64,000 nt of DNA from assembly GCA_034769895.1 (NCBI GenBank), contig CM068372.1, positions 234,998,843-235,062,842 of the forward strand, given 5' to 3'. Under the pieces are notes generated by a model. The model saw only the letters and a program-made list of their open reading frames with translations. It did no database searches and was not told the origin of the DNA. This DNA is from Magicicada septendecula (Eukaryota; Arthropoda; Insecta; Hemiptera; Cicadidae). Positions 25,995 to 37,009 of the stretch are shown here, piece by piece. Each line of letters starts with the position of its first letter. Positions within the stretch are counted from its first letter, which is position 1. Made by a program: the position numbers and the translations under genes.

Positions 25995-26612
25995 TGTGCC
26001 GTGTTTTGGTAAAATCCCGGCGTGCCATAAACGGAATATAAAAAAATATATAAAGGGGTCTAACTCCCGAAATAGTTATTTTTGTAATTGCGTGTATGCG
26101 GGCGATATGGTAACTCCGTGTTTTGAACGGGCCTGCTTACTGTCGCTCTCTGGTGGTGGGGAGCGGAGTTGCGGATTCCGACTTGTAGTTTGTTGCTACG
26201 TTTCAATCTCGACTGGACAGCCGTTACGTATTGGGGCAGACATTCTTGCGGCCCGACCTAGTTGCTTGATTCTACAAGACTGTCTACTATGATTGAGTAG
26301 AGTTTACTGTGATCCCCGGTAAGTCCGATTTAAGGTATATTGTTAACTATTTTATAAAAGTTGAAAACGTAATGTTGAATTGTGTGTTGCCGCGTGGTGT
26401 GTGAATGGCTATGTTCATGGGCGAATGTTTGATTGTAATTTTGTTGCTCTTGTACAGCATGACAATTGCAAGTCCCGTCCCACTGGACCCAGCGCATTTT
26501 TGGCTTCTCTAGGCCCTCTGCCTAGTTTTAAATAACTAGTGGCCCCTCTTTCAAAAAAAAAAAAAAATTGGAAGATTTTTATAAAGTCTAAAAATTTGAA
26601 AGAGGGGTTACA
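25995..26612 (+). repeat. 5' LTR
   Basis: 618 bp, starting TGTGCCGTG and ending GGGGTTACA. Near its 3' end is a 13-bp-arm hairpin (cccctctttcaaa 26,543-26,555; tttgaaagagggg 26,595-26,607) enclosing an A-run. This may help 3' end formation of the transcript (inference). Confidence 0.92.
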
Positions 26613-26614
26613 AA

Positions 26615-26630
26615 TGGTAGCAGAGCGTGG
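26615..26630 (+). promoter_or_regulatory. Primer-binding site
   Basis: TGGTAGCAGAGCGTGG lies two bases after the left LTR. The TGGTAGCAGAGC form is common as a primer-binding site in animal Gypsy elements. I did not identify the priming tRNA. Confidence 0.75.
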
Positions 26631-27300
26631 TTGATTCTAGGATCGAACCCTTTGGTCCTTGGGTGTGACGGGGCTTGCAAACCCGGAAATAGTTTGGAAA
26701 AGTTGAATTTCTAAATTTTGAAAGGGCGAATATATGTAGGTAGCATATAAGAGTTATGCTATGTTTAATGTGCATTGGTGAACATATAATTGTTAGCCTG
26801 GTGTCGCCACGCGGCATACGTTTTGTTGTTTTGGGGAGTGATTTTTTTTTGGGGGCGATTTAAACTTACCGGAGATCTAGGGGTATGGCTGGCAAGTCCT
26901 CTGCTTTATTAATCAACGTGGGAGTTACTGCGTGCAAGTTTGGCTGGATGCGGTATGGCCCGACCGACAGTCGGTACCGTCACCGACTGGACTTAGTCTC
27001 AGAAAAGTTTGGACGGTTATGGCGATTAGATGTTGAGGGTTAGCTACGTGTTGTTAAAATGTATATGTTGTGATAGGTGTTCGGTGGTGTGCATTGCATG
27101 TCTATGTTAAAATTGTTGTTGTTGTTTTTCTTCTTGTGTATGATGTCGACAGAGAGCTGGAATGGGTTGGGTCTCCGCAGCGATAGGAAACCCGGGGGTC
27201 GCTCGAAGGAAGTAGAGTACTCAAGTTTTTTCCTGATTCTTTGTGACTATGTTTTGTAAGTTAGGTTTGTGTTAGGTGTTTCATTGGGATTTACGTTTTA
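26631..27300 (+). other. 5' leader of the LTR element
   Basis: About 670 bp between primer-binding site and gag, G/T-rich, with no long convincing frame. It is probably an untranslated leader and perhaps packaging signal (inference). Confidence 0.5.
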
Positions 27301-29160
27301 TTGTTGTGTGTTGTGAATTGTGCAATTCTGGCGGCGGTATGCTATCAGAGATTGCCCCACCCCATTTCAGGGGTTCTCCAGAAACTTTCGGTGTTGGATG
27401 GAGTAGATGAGGACAAGTTGCTGGTCTTCTTGGACCTGGTCCTGCAGTTGGCAGATTTCCCGGGGGTGACCGATGGGGAGGTCTTGTCCCTTATATACCC
27501 GTATTGCCGGGGTTCATTGGCAGGGCTGGTCACCAACGCTCTGCGTCGGGGCGGCAGTGTCGACGCTTTCCATGGGGAAGTGTTGGATTTCTTCATACCC
27601 CATCGACGACGTGCCCAGCTGAAGTTTGATTTATTCTATCGTCTACAGGCCAACGGAGAGGCGTTGCGGGATTTCGTGAACGATATAAGGAAAGCTGCCC
27701 GGGTATTAAGGTTGGGATTGCCCGAGACGGAAGTAATACAAGCAATTCTAGAAGGGCTGACTCCCCAAGAGATATCCCGGCTGGTCTTCGCAGATCCTCC
27801 ACGTTGTTTCGCGGATCTGGACCGGTTGTGTCTGGTTTCTAGTACTGTCCAGGCGGGGGACGAGTCCCGGGGAAGAGCTGCCAGAGGTGACCCATACTCA
27901 AGGAGTCCATTAGAAAGAGCTAAAAATGATAAATATGGTGGTCGGTGGAGAACACAAGAAACGGTAAGAAAAACTGAGTATTCCGGAAGTAATGGAGGCT
28001 ACAAGGGGGTGGCAAGTGTGAGGACGGTAACAACGGTTACAGTAGAGAAAGCAAATAAGGATGAATTTAACAGGGGAAGAAGATATTATACTAGTAAAAC
28101 AACATCGGCCAGTAGGGAGCCTGTGGCAAGGCGTTATTCCTATTTGGAAAAGGGTGAAAGTTTAAACGTTCCAGATGAATTACGAGTGCCTGATAGAGTA
28201 GTGGATGGAGAAGGTGAAGAGAAAGAAGAAAAGCGAAATAACTTCTGTGGATCAATACAAGACAACAAGAACATGTCTGTTAATACGGAGTTAGAGGACT
28301 CACAGAGGACGTCACCGTTGAATCCAGATGCCGTGGAATTTGTTCCGGTATCTCCATCTCGGTTCAGGATGGATTCCGATCCTGTAACATCATCATCGCC
28401 TACGCAGGAATATGAGAAGTCACTTGATGGTGTAGTCTTACCATCGCCAGTAGAATTTAATTTAGACATTGCACATGGACCTGGACAGCTGGATTCCAGG
28501 GTGGGAAATGTTGAGGACGTTGTAGTTGCTGAGAGTGGTGAAGGAGTGGAATCGAAGGAAGAGGCAGAAGAGCGGTCTGCAGATGCTGCGCAGGGGAGTA
28601 TAGTTGTAGGTGTTAGGGAGACTGAAGAGTCTGAGTTTGCGGATGGACACGGGGATGTCCATGCTGCAAAGGTTTCTGAGGTTGCGGATGGACAAGGGGA
28701 TGTCCATGCCGCAAGTGTGGTAGAATTAGATGAGGTAGAAGTTGAGGAGGAATTTGGCGGCAGCGTTGTGGAGTGTGCGAGTGAGAATGATGTAGTGTGT
28801 GAAGATGTGCAGACGCCTTCTGTATGTAGTGCGGAGGATTCCGAAGAACGAAAAGAAGTTTCAGGTGGACCAGATGAGCAACTAGAGGAGGACGAGGATG
28901 TGCAGTGTTATGATGGTGGTAGTGGACGTGATGGCGATGATGTTGATGAGGAGGAAAATTTAAATTATGATCATGAATGTGTTGATGAAAAGGAGGACGA
29001 AAATGAGATTGGAGAGGAGGTTGGTGAACACGTTTGTGAAGGAGCTGGTGGCGAGGCTGGAGAAGAAATTGGTGAGGAGCTGGGCGAAGATGCTGTTGAA
29101 GATGGATCAGATGAGCAACTGGAAGATGGTGAGGAGGAGGATGAGGAGGCAGTGTCATGA
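27301..29160 (+). CDS. gag: Gag-like structural protein with acidic tail
   Basis: The product would be up to 619 residues. Residues about 30-180 look like a Ty3/Gypsy-type capsid region: RRRAQLKFDLFYRLQANGE followed by LRDFVNDIRKAARVLRLGL and an 'ILEGLTPQEISRLVF' helix, the pattern of the retrotransposon Gag and Arc capsid fold. Residues about 190-280 are basic and Arg/Gly/Tyr-rich, suited to nucleic-acid binding. No CCHC zinc knuckle is visible. From about residue 330 onward the chain is extremely Glu/Asp/Val-rich, with two near-identical blocks around 'VADGQGDVHAA'. Its role would be to build particles that package element RNA, with pol enzymes borrowed from elsewhere. The exact start is not determined. 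Confidence 0.7.
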   Translation: MLCVVNCAILAAVCYQRLPHPISGVLQKLSVLDGVDEDKLLVFLDLVLQLADFPGVTDGEVLSLIYPYCRGSLAGLVTNALRRGGSVDAFHGEVLDFFIPHRRRAQLKFDLFYRLQANGEALRDFVNDIRKAARVLRLGLPETEVIQAILEGLTPQEISRLVFADPPRCFADLDRLCLVSSTVQAGDESRGRAARGDPYSRSPLERAKNDKYGGRWRTQETVRKTEYSGSNGGYKGVASVRTVTTVTVEKANKDEFNRGRRYYTSKTTSASREPVARRYSYLEKGESLNVPDELRVPDRVVDGEGEEKEEKRNNFCGSIQDNKNMSVNTELEDSQRTSPLNPDAVEFVPVSPSRFRMDSDPVTSSSPTQEYEKSLDGVVLPSPVEFNLDIAHGPGQLDSRVGNVEDVVVAESGEGVESKEEAEERSADAAQGSIVVGVRETEESEFADGHGDVHAAKVSEVADGQGDVHAASVVELDEVEVEEEFGGSVVECASENDVVCEDVQTPSVCSAEDSEERKEVSGGPDEQLEEDEDVQCYDGGSGRDGDDVDEEENLNYDHECVDEKEDENEIGEEVGEHVCEGAGGEAGEEIGEELGEDAVEDGSDEQLEDGEEEDEEAVS

Positions 29161-30446
29161 GGTTGATTTGGATTATGGGGACGAAGAAGGGGGAATTGTA
29201 GAAGAGGATAAGGAAGAAGGAATAGAGGAAGAAAAGGAAGGGTTGGAAGAAAGGGAAGCAGAGGAGTTAGATGATGAGGATAATCCAAATTGGGGTGAAA
29301 GTAGTGATGTAAGTTGCCTTGATTCTGATTCAGAAGAAACAAATCCGTACAGCTCAACACGAGATAATTTCTCAGAGAGTGGTGTCCGAAAGGAATGAGT
29401 ACCTAAACTCCGTCACAGAAAGGTGAGAAGAAGCGGTTAACGGGTAGCAGGTAGATGTTCCCCACAGTCCCAGTGGTGTTCGTCTACTTCAGGGTTGCGC
29501 CCCTGCCCACGCAAGCCTTGGTTTTCTCCAGTCATTCTCCTTTTCGGAGGGAACCATGTCCTTACCCTTAGTCCTCGCTCTTTACCTTCAATGATCCTTG
29601 CCCCGTTTCATCTTCCCGATTTTCCTACCCCTCCCGTTAGAAAAACATAAAATAAAATTTAAAAAAAAAATAAAAAAAAAAAAATAATAATAGTATCGAT
29701 AAGGAGTTAGAGACTTGCCGAGAGTGCACCTTTAGATTGTGGTCTCTTGGAGATCGCCAGTGTCCCCGTTTGGAGAAGTTAAGATGGAGAAGTTATGTGG
29801 TGTTGTTTCGTTGTTCATAGTGGTTGATTTGTTTGTTGATTATTGTAGGGTCCGAGCCATGCCGCATTCCCCGGTTGTTTTCACAGTGTTTCTTTTGGGG
29901 TTGAGACTGGGTTGTTTATATATGGTGTATCGACAGTTGACAGAGAAGTAAAACCCCCTTGCTGGTTACGGTGGGATCAAAATGTTGAGTAGGTGTTGGG
30001 ATTGATGTGCGCGTGCCTCTATGCGGTCTTCTCTGTCTGGCTAAGCGGGGCCGTCCGCCCTAGTGTAGGGATGTGGGCCAGCCATATGGCAAGGATTGTG
30101 AGGCCTTGTTGGTGCATGTGGCTGGTCGGCCCACGAGGTGGACGAGAGGTGTAGTACGGTCACTCACATACCAAGGTTAGGGATACCTTGTTTGGTCTTA
30201 GTACGGGTATGTGAGTGGGACCGGTGGAGGTAGGTGGTGGTCACCAGAGAGGGTGACGTGTTGGGCCGGTCCCGTGGGGTTGGCATGACGGAGAGGGTCG
30301 CATGGGGATGGCGCAGGGTGGTAAATTGTCTCTGCTCTCCTGGGAGCCATGACTGATGGGAACACCGATAGCAACTCGAGTTTTCATAGACTATAGGGGT
30401 ACACTGCAGGGTACCCCTGAGTTCAAGTTGGGCAACCATGTTGCCC
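29161..30446 (+). other. 3' internal region of the LTR element, no pol
   Basis: About 1.3 kb between gag and the polypurine tract. It contains acidic-codon-rich sequence at its start, an A-rich stretch at 29,641-29,690 and G/T-rich DNA after that. I find no protease, reverse transcriptase or integrase motif on either strand. Confidence 0.6.
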
Positions 30447-30460
30447 TTTTGGGGTGGGGG
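30447..30460 (+). promoter_or_regulatory. Polypurine tract
   Basis: ttttggggtggggg directly abuts the right LTR, as expected for the plus-strand primer of an LTR retrotransposon. Confidence 0.7.
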
Positions 30461-31083
30461 TGTGCCGTGTTTTGGTAAAATCCCGGCGTGCCATAAACGG
30501 AATATAAAAAAATATATAAAAGGGTCTAACTCCCGAAATAGTTATTTTTGTAATTGGGTGTATGCGGGCGTATGGTAACTCCGTGTTTTGAACGGGCCTG
30601 CTTACTGTCGCTCTCTGGTGGTGGGGAGCGGAGTTGCGGATTCCGACTTGTAGTTTGTTGCTACGTTTCAGTCTCGACTGGACAGCCGTTACGTATTGGG
30701 GCAGACGTTCTTGCGGCCCGACCTAGTTGCTTGATTCTACAAGACTATCTACTATAATTGAGTAGAGTTTACTGTGATCCCCGGTGAGTCCGATTTAAGG
30801 TATATTGTTAACTATTTTATAAAAGTTGAAAACGTAATGTTGAAATTGTGTGTTGCCGCATGGTGTGTGAATAGCTATGTTCATGGGCGAATGTTTGATT
30901 GTGATTTTGTTGCTCTTGTACAACATGACAATTGCAAGTCCCGTCCCACTGGACCCAGCGCATTTTTGGCTTCTCTAGGCCCTCTGCCTAGTTTTAAATA
31001 ACTAGTGGCCCCTCTTTCAAAAAAAAAAAAATAAAAATTTGGAAGTTTTTTATAAAGTCTAAAAATTTGAAAGAGGGGTTACA
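30461..31083 (+). repeat. 3' LTR
   Basis: 623 bp, about 98% like the left LTR, ending at TTACA before the ctac target duplication. It carries the same 13-bp-arm hairpin (31,009-31,021 and 31,066-31,078). Confidence 0.92.
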
Positions 31084-31469
31084 CTACTAGTTTAAGTTTG
31101 CCTTCCCCAGCCATTGCCGACGAGCCTTCAACACCTTCTGTTTCCTATCCCTGAAGTTACTCGTCAACATCATCAGTCTCAAGCCTAATAAGCACGAAAG
31201 CACCTGCTCTCCTCCATGATTTGTAGTGAGTGTTTAACTTCGCAAATAACTGTCATTCAAACAAGTTTTCTGTCAGTTTGTTTGCTTTTGTGCTTCTTTT
31301 TCCCACAAAAGGCAGTGCCTGTAAATGTGCTTTATGCTGCGTCGTCTTTTACAAAATACGTTGTATTGGTGCTCTCGTCAGTGTGGTGGTGATTATCGCA
31401 GACTAGGTGATCTGTACTTGCCTCAGGACTGGTCAGACGAAAGGTTAGGCCTATATTTTACATGTATTA

Positions 31470-31868
31470 AAATTGTTTTCAAGGTGATGGCTCTTCCCAC
31501 ACTTCTTTATGGGTCTGAGAATTGGACTTTAACGAAAAGCCCGGCCAGTCATATCCAAGCAGCTGAAATGAGATTTCTCAGGCACGTGGCAGGGTATACT
31601 CTCCATGATCATAGAAGAAACAGATATACGGCAGGAATTGAATATTATGAGTATACTCGACAGGATCGCCCAGAATCGGCTGAATTGGTGGAACATCTTT
31701 GCCGAATGGATGACTGCCATCCCCAAACAACTCTGGAACTATAAGCCGAGGGACGGAGAGGTGTGGGACGTCCGAGGAAGCGCTGGAGTGACCAGCTATA
31801 ACCTTTTCCTATTTGAGACCGAAACAAACCATTTTTTGTTTAATCCGTGAAGATGATGATGATGATAA
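31470..31868 (+). mobile_element. LINE 3' end with ATG/GAT tail
   Basis: Reads the C-terminal end of a LINE ORF2 in two frames. First comes ALPTLLYGSENWTLTK with IQAAEMRFLRHVAGYTL (about 31,490-31,620). The next frame then reads DIRQELNIMSILDRIAQNRL and AIPKQLWNYKPR (about 31,610-31,755). A frameshift near 31,615 and further changes make it dead. It ends in gatgatgatgatgataatg (about 31,850-31,868), a short trinucleotide tail of the kind seen at the 3' ends of RTE-like and related LINEs. The clade is not fixed. The 5' part is missing, as is usual. Confidence 0.75.
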
Positions 31869-32686
31869 TGAAAAATTGTTTACACAATAAATATGTGTAA
31901 GACCACTTGGAGTTACGACATCTGTACTCTTGTAATTATTTCTAGATTTTTCTAAACCAAAATTAACAGAAAAGGTTAAATCAAATGATAATGGATTATT
32001 GTTGAAAACGTAATAGACAGATTGACGTAACGTAACGTCAAGACAGGTCCGTTAAAAATATGTCGACAAGTTATTAACATAAGCAGTGTTACTAAATGTT
32101 ACGTCACTTCTTATCTTTTCATGTCTGTTGATTACTAGATAATAGACAAGTGTCACTTCCTACATGTATTGAGAAACTACGGTGAAAAGTGTAGAATTCC
32201 TATGAAAGGAATACTATCTGTGAAATAGACGTTACTTGTGTTTGGGTAATGATAGTAATCATTACTTTAGTAATCCGATATTACGCGTTTCCTGTTATTC
32301 TCTTTTTGCAGTAACACAAATCTAAAAAAGAATCCGATTTAAAAAGCAGCAAACAAAACTTTGTAATTAGTCGATACTGTACGGCTTCGTGGGAAAACGA
32401 AACGGAAGCAGACACGACGATTTACGTAATATCGGAGAGTTAAAACAATCAATCGTACAGTTAATAATAAAGGCTTTTAATCCTTGGAGTTTTTAAAGAA
32501 AGAATTGAATACGGTGGAAATAAGTGGAATGCAAAGAAATTAAAAGTAAATAAATTTGCAATAATAGCCTACTATTAAGTTAAATGACGTTTGGAAAAGT
32601 AAATTATTACGGTGCACACGCCATTTCCTTGTCAAGAATATACCATTCGCTCACACAAAGTGATCTAAATCACGTGTTTTTTTTAA
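31869..32686. other. No gene seen
   Basis: AT-rich sequence without recognised genes or element ends. Confidence 0.4.
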
Positions 32687-32880
32687 ATGACTAAATATGT
32701 ATACTTTCTACCGGCTGGGCAAGGCGTCAGGGAATTACTAAATACGTATACTTCGTACCGGCTGGGCAAGGCGTCAAGGAATTACTAAATACGTATACTT
32801 TTTGCACCGGCTGGGCAAGGCGTCAGGGAATTACTAAATACGTATACTTTCTACCGGCTGGGCAAGGCGTCAGGGAATTC
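32687..32880. repeat. Minisatellite, 4 units of about 47-50 bp
   Basis: Four near-identical units contain 'actaaatacgtatact', then 'accggctgggcaaggcgtca' and 'gggaatt'. Differences are a few bases and a small length change, so the array is recent. Confidence 0.95.
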
Positions 32881-34510
32881 GTTCCAAATTTCTACATTGC
32901 ATTGTATTATTTTAAATGTTAAATATTTTCAGGAGAAAGAAACAAAACATCTGTGATATGTTTAAAGGAGTAAAGAGAGGAAACCAAGAAGAGTACCTAG
33001 GAGCCTGATACACCGATATCTTATCTTACAACCATGGCTGCTTGTGACATGCATCTGAGCCGCGGTTAACATCGTTGGGTTTCCTTGTGGAATTCCCTAC
33101 ACATCGGCACACACATTTAATAAAAGTACGATGTGAAACGTCACCCCTGAGAACTGGAAGGCGAAACGATTGTTATACAAATTTTACTAAATTTATAGCA
33201 GAGTAACTTCTCTGTACGTTAAGTATCCTTCAGTCCTTTAATGTCCGGGACAAAGAAAATCACAATAGATTTTTTTCTTTCCCAAGCAATGCGGTCGGGG
33301 ATTTTCTTATTCTCCTGAAGACAGGCAGGCGAGAAGCTGATGCTCGTGTGTGCAACCGCGTAACTGAGGACAACGAGAATGATGTTATCTACGTCGTCAG
33401 TGACTGTGAATTCAATGATACGGGAATACTTCCCTGAGACGAAAAAGTGGCAGACTAGCTCAGCGATTAAAGCCCGACTGACATTTCGTTCACTCGATGT
33501 AACTATGAATCAGGCTCTGTTAGTAACAAGGCGCCATCTACACGACGCAGACGCAACAACTCTGTCAGTCTACTGCGTATTGAACTCTCAGAACTAGTTA
33601 ACCCAATCGGTTAGCTAAAAAAACTATAATGGCGTTCTTCGCCATCGGGAACTTCTCGTATAATTCTAGTCATCTAGAACTGCAGTTGTTGAAGTTCCAA
33701 AAGGGTCTTAGTCAAGATGCTTGAAACAAAAGGTAATGTTGATGACAGACTGTGCACGAGTTGATGTATTTCAACATGACTCGCTAGATATAAGCTACTC
33801 TGACTTTTGCAAGCAATTTTGCGTCATACACAAAGTCAACAAATTACAGGAAGATGAAACATTAACATTCTGTAAAACAGACTCTTCCTTACCATTACGC
33901 CTATATACTTATTTTTGTCATAGCTTTGTTGTTTCTTCAATCGACATCATATAAGCTTCTATTTTTAATGATAACAGGATAAAAGAAATTGTGAATGAAA
34001 CTACATAACAGCCTACGGCTTTTACGATAAGATAATAAAATTGTAAAGAAAAATCACATTTACCTTTCTTTTCTTTTCAGCATTTGTTTGTTTTTCCTCA
34101 AAAAATAACTCTTCTGACTGCCCGCCATTGCAGACAGTCGTTACCCTTCTATATGTCTTAATTTCTTTCTGAACATTATTCAGTCTATGTACAGTGTTAA
34201 CACCGTCCTTCAAATCCATGTCATTTTAAATACCGTTCACACGTTTCCTTCCTACACACAGAATTTTCTTTGATTGCCTGACCTTAATTACTTTCAGAAT
34301 TTCAATCTGCAGTTAGTACTCATTTAGGTCATAAAACCAATTTTTTTTTATTTTTGTAATTTGCGTCAAGATATTTTCAGTGTTGTAGTTTATTAACTAG
34401 TCAAACAAAACGTTTGATCATAAGTCACTGCAGCTATGTGCTTTAAAAAAGAAGTAAAACAGTGTTCAGGTCAGTGAAAGGGAAACAACGTACTGTATGT
34501 TTGCGACTGT
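32881..34510. other. Left flank of the Polinton, no gene seen
   Basis: AT-rich. Open frames at 33,379-33,597 and 33,721-33,954 are short with no recognisable motif. A T-run lies at 34,342-34,350. Nothing else is recognised. Confidence 0.4.
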
Positions 34511-34635
34511 AGTAGAGGGAAAGTGAGCGTATGAGAACACTTCCGGGTTCCAGTTGAAAACACTACCGGGTTCCAGTTCATGACGTCATAGAGGCACTGG
34601 CAGCTGGTGTCCGAGCTGTCCATGTGACGTCACTG

Positions 34636-34682
<47 letters not shown>

Positions 34683-35328
34683 TGTATGTGTGACTGAAAC
34701 ACTTCCGTGTTCCAGTTCATGACATCACACAGAGGCTCAAGTCGCTGGCGTCCGTATGGCTAAAACCTGTTTCAAGACGTCACGGAGGCCGCGGTTTCTG
34801 CATGTCCAAAATTTGGTAGCCGAAAACAATGTGTAGCGGATGGGGGTACCCGGAATTCGGCGGTTGCCCGGAGAGGCGATGTCATCGGGTACCGTTACTC
34901 GAAATTTTGGGGGTATCGGTTACCGTTACCCGAAATGTTTAAATCAACGGATGGGGGTACCCGAAATTTGCATGACAGAGGCCCTGGCAGCTGGTGTCCG
35001 AATGTTAAAACACTTCCGCGTTCTGGTTTATTTTGATGTAACAAAATAATCGTTCTCTCTCGAAATTTTTTTAATGTCAGAATTTTGGTACCCTAAATGA
35101 TTAAAACAACGGATGGGGGTACCCGAAATTTGTGGGTACGCCCACATGACGACGACGTAGAGGGCGTGATGTCTGAAATGTTTAAATCAACGGATGGGGG
35201 TACCCGAAATTTTCGGTGTCTGAAATTTAGTACCCGAAATGTTTAAATCAACGGATGGGGTTACCCGAAATTTTTGGTGTCCGAATTTTGACACCCGAAA
35301 TGTTTAAATCAACGGATGGGGGGGGGTA
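34511..35328 (+). repeat. Polinton left terminal inverted repeat
   Basis: Starts agtagagggaaagtgagcg. It contains two copies of an 'actaccgggttccagtt' theme, a (GT)n tract at about 34,639-34,690, and from about 34,840 several spaced copies of 'aaatcaacggatgggggtac' and 'cccgaaatttt'. It pairs with 51,326-52,178 at near identity. Confidence 0.93.
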
Positions 35329-35746
35329 CACCCTAAAACAAGTCCTGTATGTCTAAACTCTGGACGGGGAGGAGAAACCGTTACGCGAAATTGATCGGTT
35401 AAAATTTGGGACAATAGGTACCTGACGGGTTCCGAAATTTGGTGATTAATGACATCCCGACGCGGTTCCTCCGGTACTCAAAACCGGATATTGTATTATT
35501 ATAATGTTTATATTGTGTTAATATAAAACAGATGCATCGATTTGAATACTGTTTAGAAAACATATATTCTTATCATGCGTTACTAAAATTGTTAACTGAA
35601 TAAATATATTTACTCCTGTGACGATTCTCCTGTAAACCAGTCAAACAGCATCTAAGCTGGTACAAGCGGTGTGTGTATGAAACACTACCACGTTCCGTTA
35701 ATGTATTCAAAGAGGAACTGATAGCTGGCGTCCGTGTTTTATAAAG

Positions 35747-35817
<71 letters not shown>

Positions 35818-36262
35818 TGACGTAGAGCCGGCACAGGCAAGCTGTTGTAACTTGCAGCGCTCTTTCTCTACTATAAAAACCGGTTTCTTTGCTGTTACAT
35901 TCCATGTGAGAGACGTACATCTCTACTGCTTTTGCGATTATTCAAGTATGATAGGAATAATTGTTTTGTATAAGGGGTATAATAATAAAAATAACATAGG
36001 TTATGGTTTATATGTATATATAATTTTTAATAATATCAAAAGCTTTTACAATCAAATAATAAGCTATAAGTTTTTTCTCTCTCTACACACACATGTTCTA
36101 TATTCACAAGACAATTATAATTGAGCAAAACATACGCCCTCTCTCTATATACATAACTAAACAAAATAGACACTTTATCTATATATATATATATATTTAC
36201 ATAATTATACAAAATAATCTTTTTTCTCTCTCGCTTTCTCTCTCTTTTGCAGCCTTGAAGGT

Positions 36263-36336
<74 letters not shown>

Positions 36337-37009
36337 CACATACACACACACACATATAATTAACAAAATAATAATTACATTTACTACAACCAAAACAAGC
36401 CTTATATGTCTAACAATAATAATAATAATTAATAACATACAATATTACAATGTTGATGTGTAATATATTAATAATAACATACTGAATGTAGACACACATC
36501 AAATGATAATTAATATGGTGTTAACTACATGTGTAAAATGGTACACCAAAACCTTGAATTCAACTCTTTTTAGTATTTTAGATAATAACAGTGGTAACAA
36601 CGCTTATAAAGCGCACATCCAGTGGAATTATGCCTTAACCAATTACATTTTTTCGTCAAAATAATTTTTTAAAACAATTGTTCTTCAGAGTGTAAATTCT
36701 CTCCACTCACAAGCACTCAGAATGTTACAGTGGTCACCATATGGTGGTGAACGACATACATCTCCTTCGCATTCGCACAAACACATAACATCGAAACAAG
36801 GTTTCTGTAACTATGAGAGAAATCTTTTAAAAAATTTAATTACACATAAAAATTTAATTAACACTTTAATGATTGTTTATCTCAACTTTTTATGTTATAA
36901 ACCACATACGTTTTTTAATAATTAAAAACAGAATATAATTTCCTACAATTAATAATACTTGATCAAATACAAAAGAATGTAGACACATCAAATGATAGTT
37001 AGTGTGGTA
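35329..37009. other. Polinton left non-coding region with TIR-like remnant and microsatellites
   Basis: TIR-like motifs (cgggttccgaaattt and similar) continue to about 35,480 without a partner on the right. A degenerate copy of the outer TIR ends in its own (GT)n tract at 35,680-35,813. A (CT)n-(AT)n compound tract lies at 36,265-36,325. At about 36,487-36,720 is a diverged copy of the 3' end of the neighbouring minus-strand gene and its flank (36,978-37,140). No further gene is supported. Confidence 0.6.

Larger units (their letters stand above)
25995..31083 (+). mobile_element. Short Ty3/Gypsy-type LTR retrotransposon with gag only
   Basis: Two LTRs (25,995-26,612 and 30,461-31,083) start TGTGCC and end TTACA. 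The element is flanked by the 4-bp duplication ctac (25,991-25,994 and 31,084-31,087). A primer-binding site follows the left LTR and a polypurine tract precedes the right one. The interior carries one Gag-like gene, and no protease, reverse transcriptase, RNase H or integrase is readable. The LTRs differ by about a dozen substitutions plus a few small length changes over some 615 bp (about 2%), so it is a young insertion. By its ends it looks whole, as a non-autonomous gag-only element. It is treated as a fossil. Confidence 0.88.

Noticed and set aside
25481-26041. 186-codon open frame entering the left LTR
   Set aside because: Phe/Ser/Tyr-rich, no motif, runs across an element boundary, so chance is the likeliest explanation.
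28613-29360. His/Pro-rich minus-strand open frames opposite the gag tail
   Set aside because: They are antisense reflections of the Glu/Asp-coding purine-rich strand.
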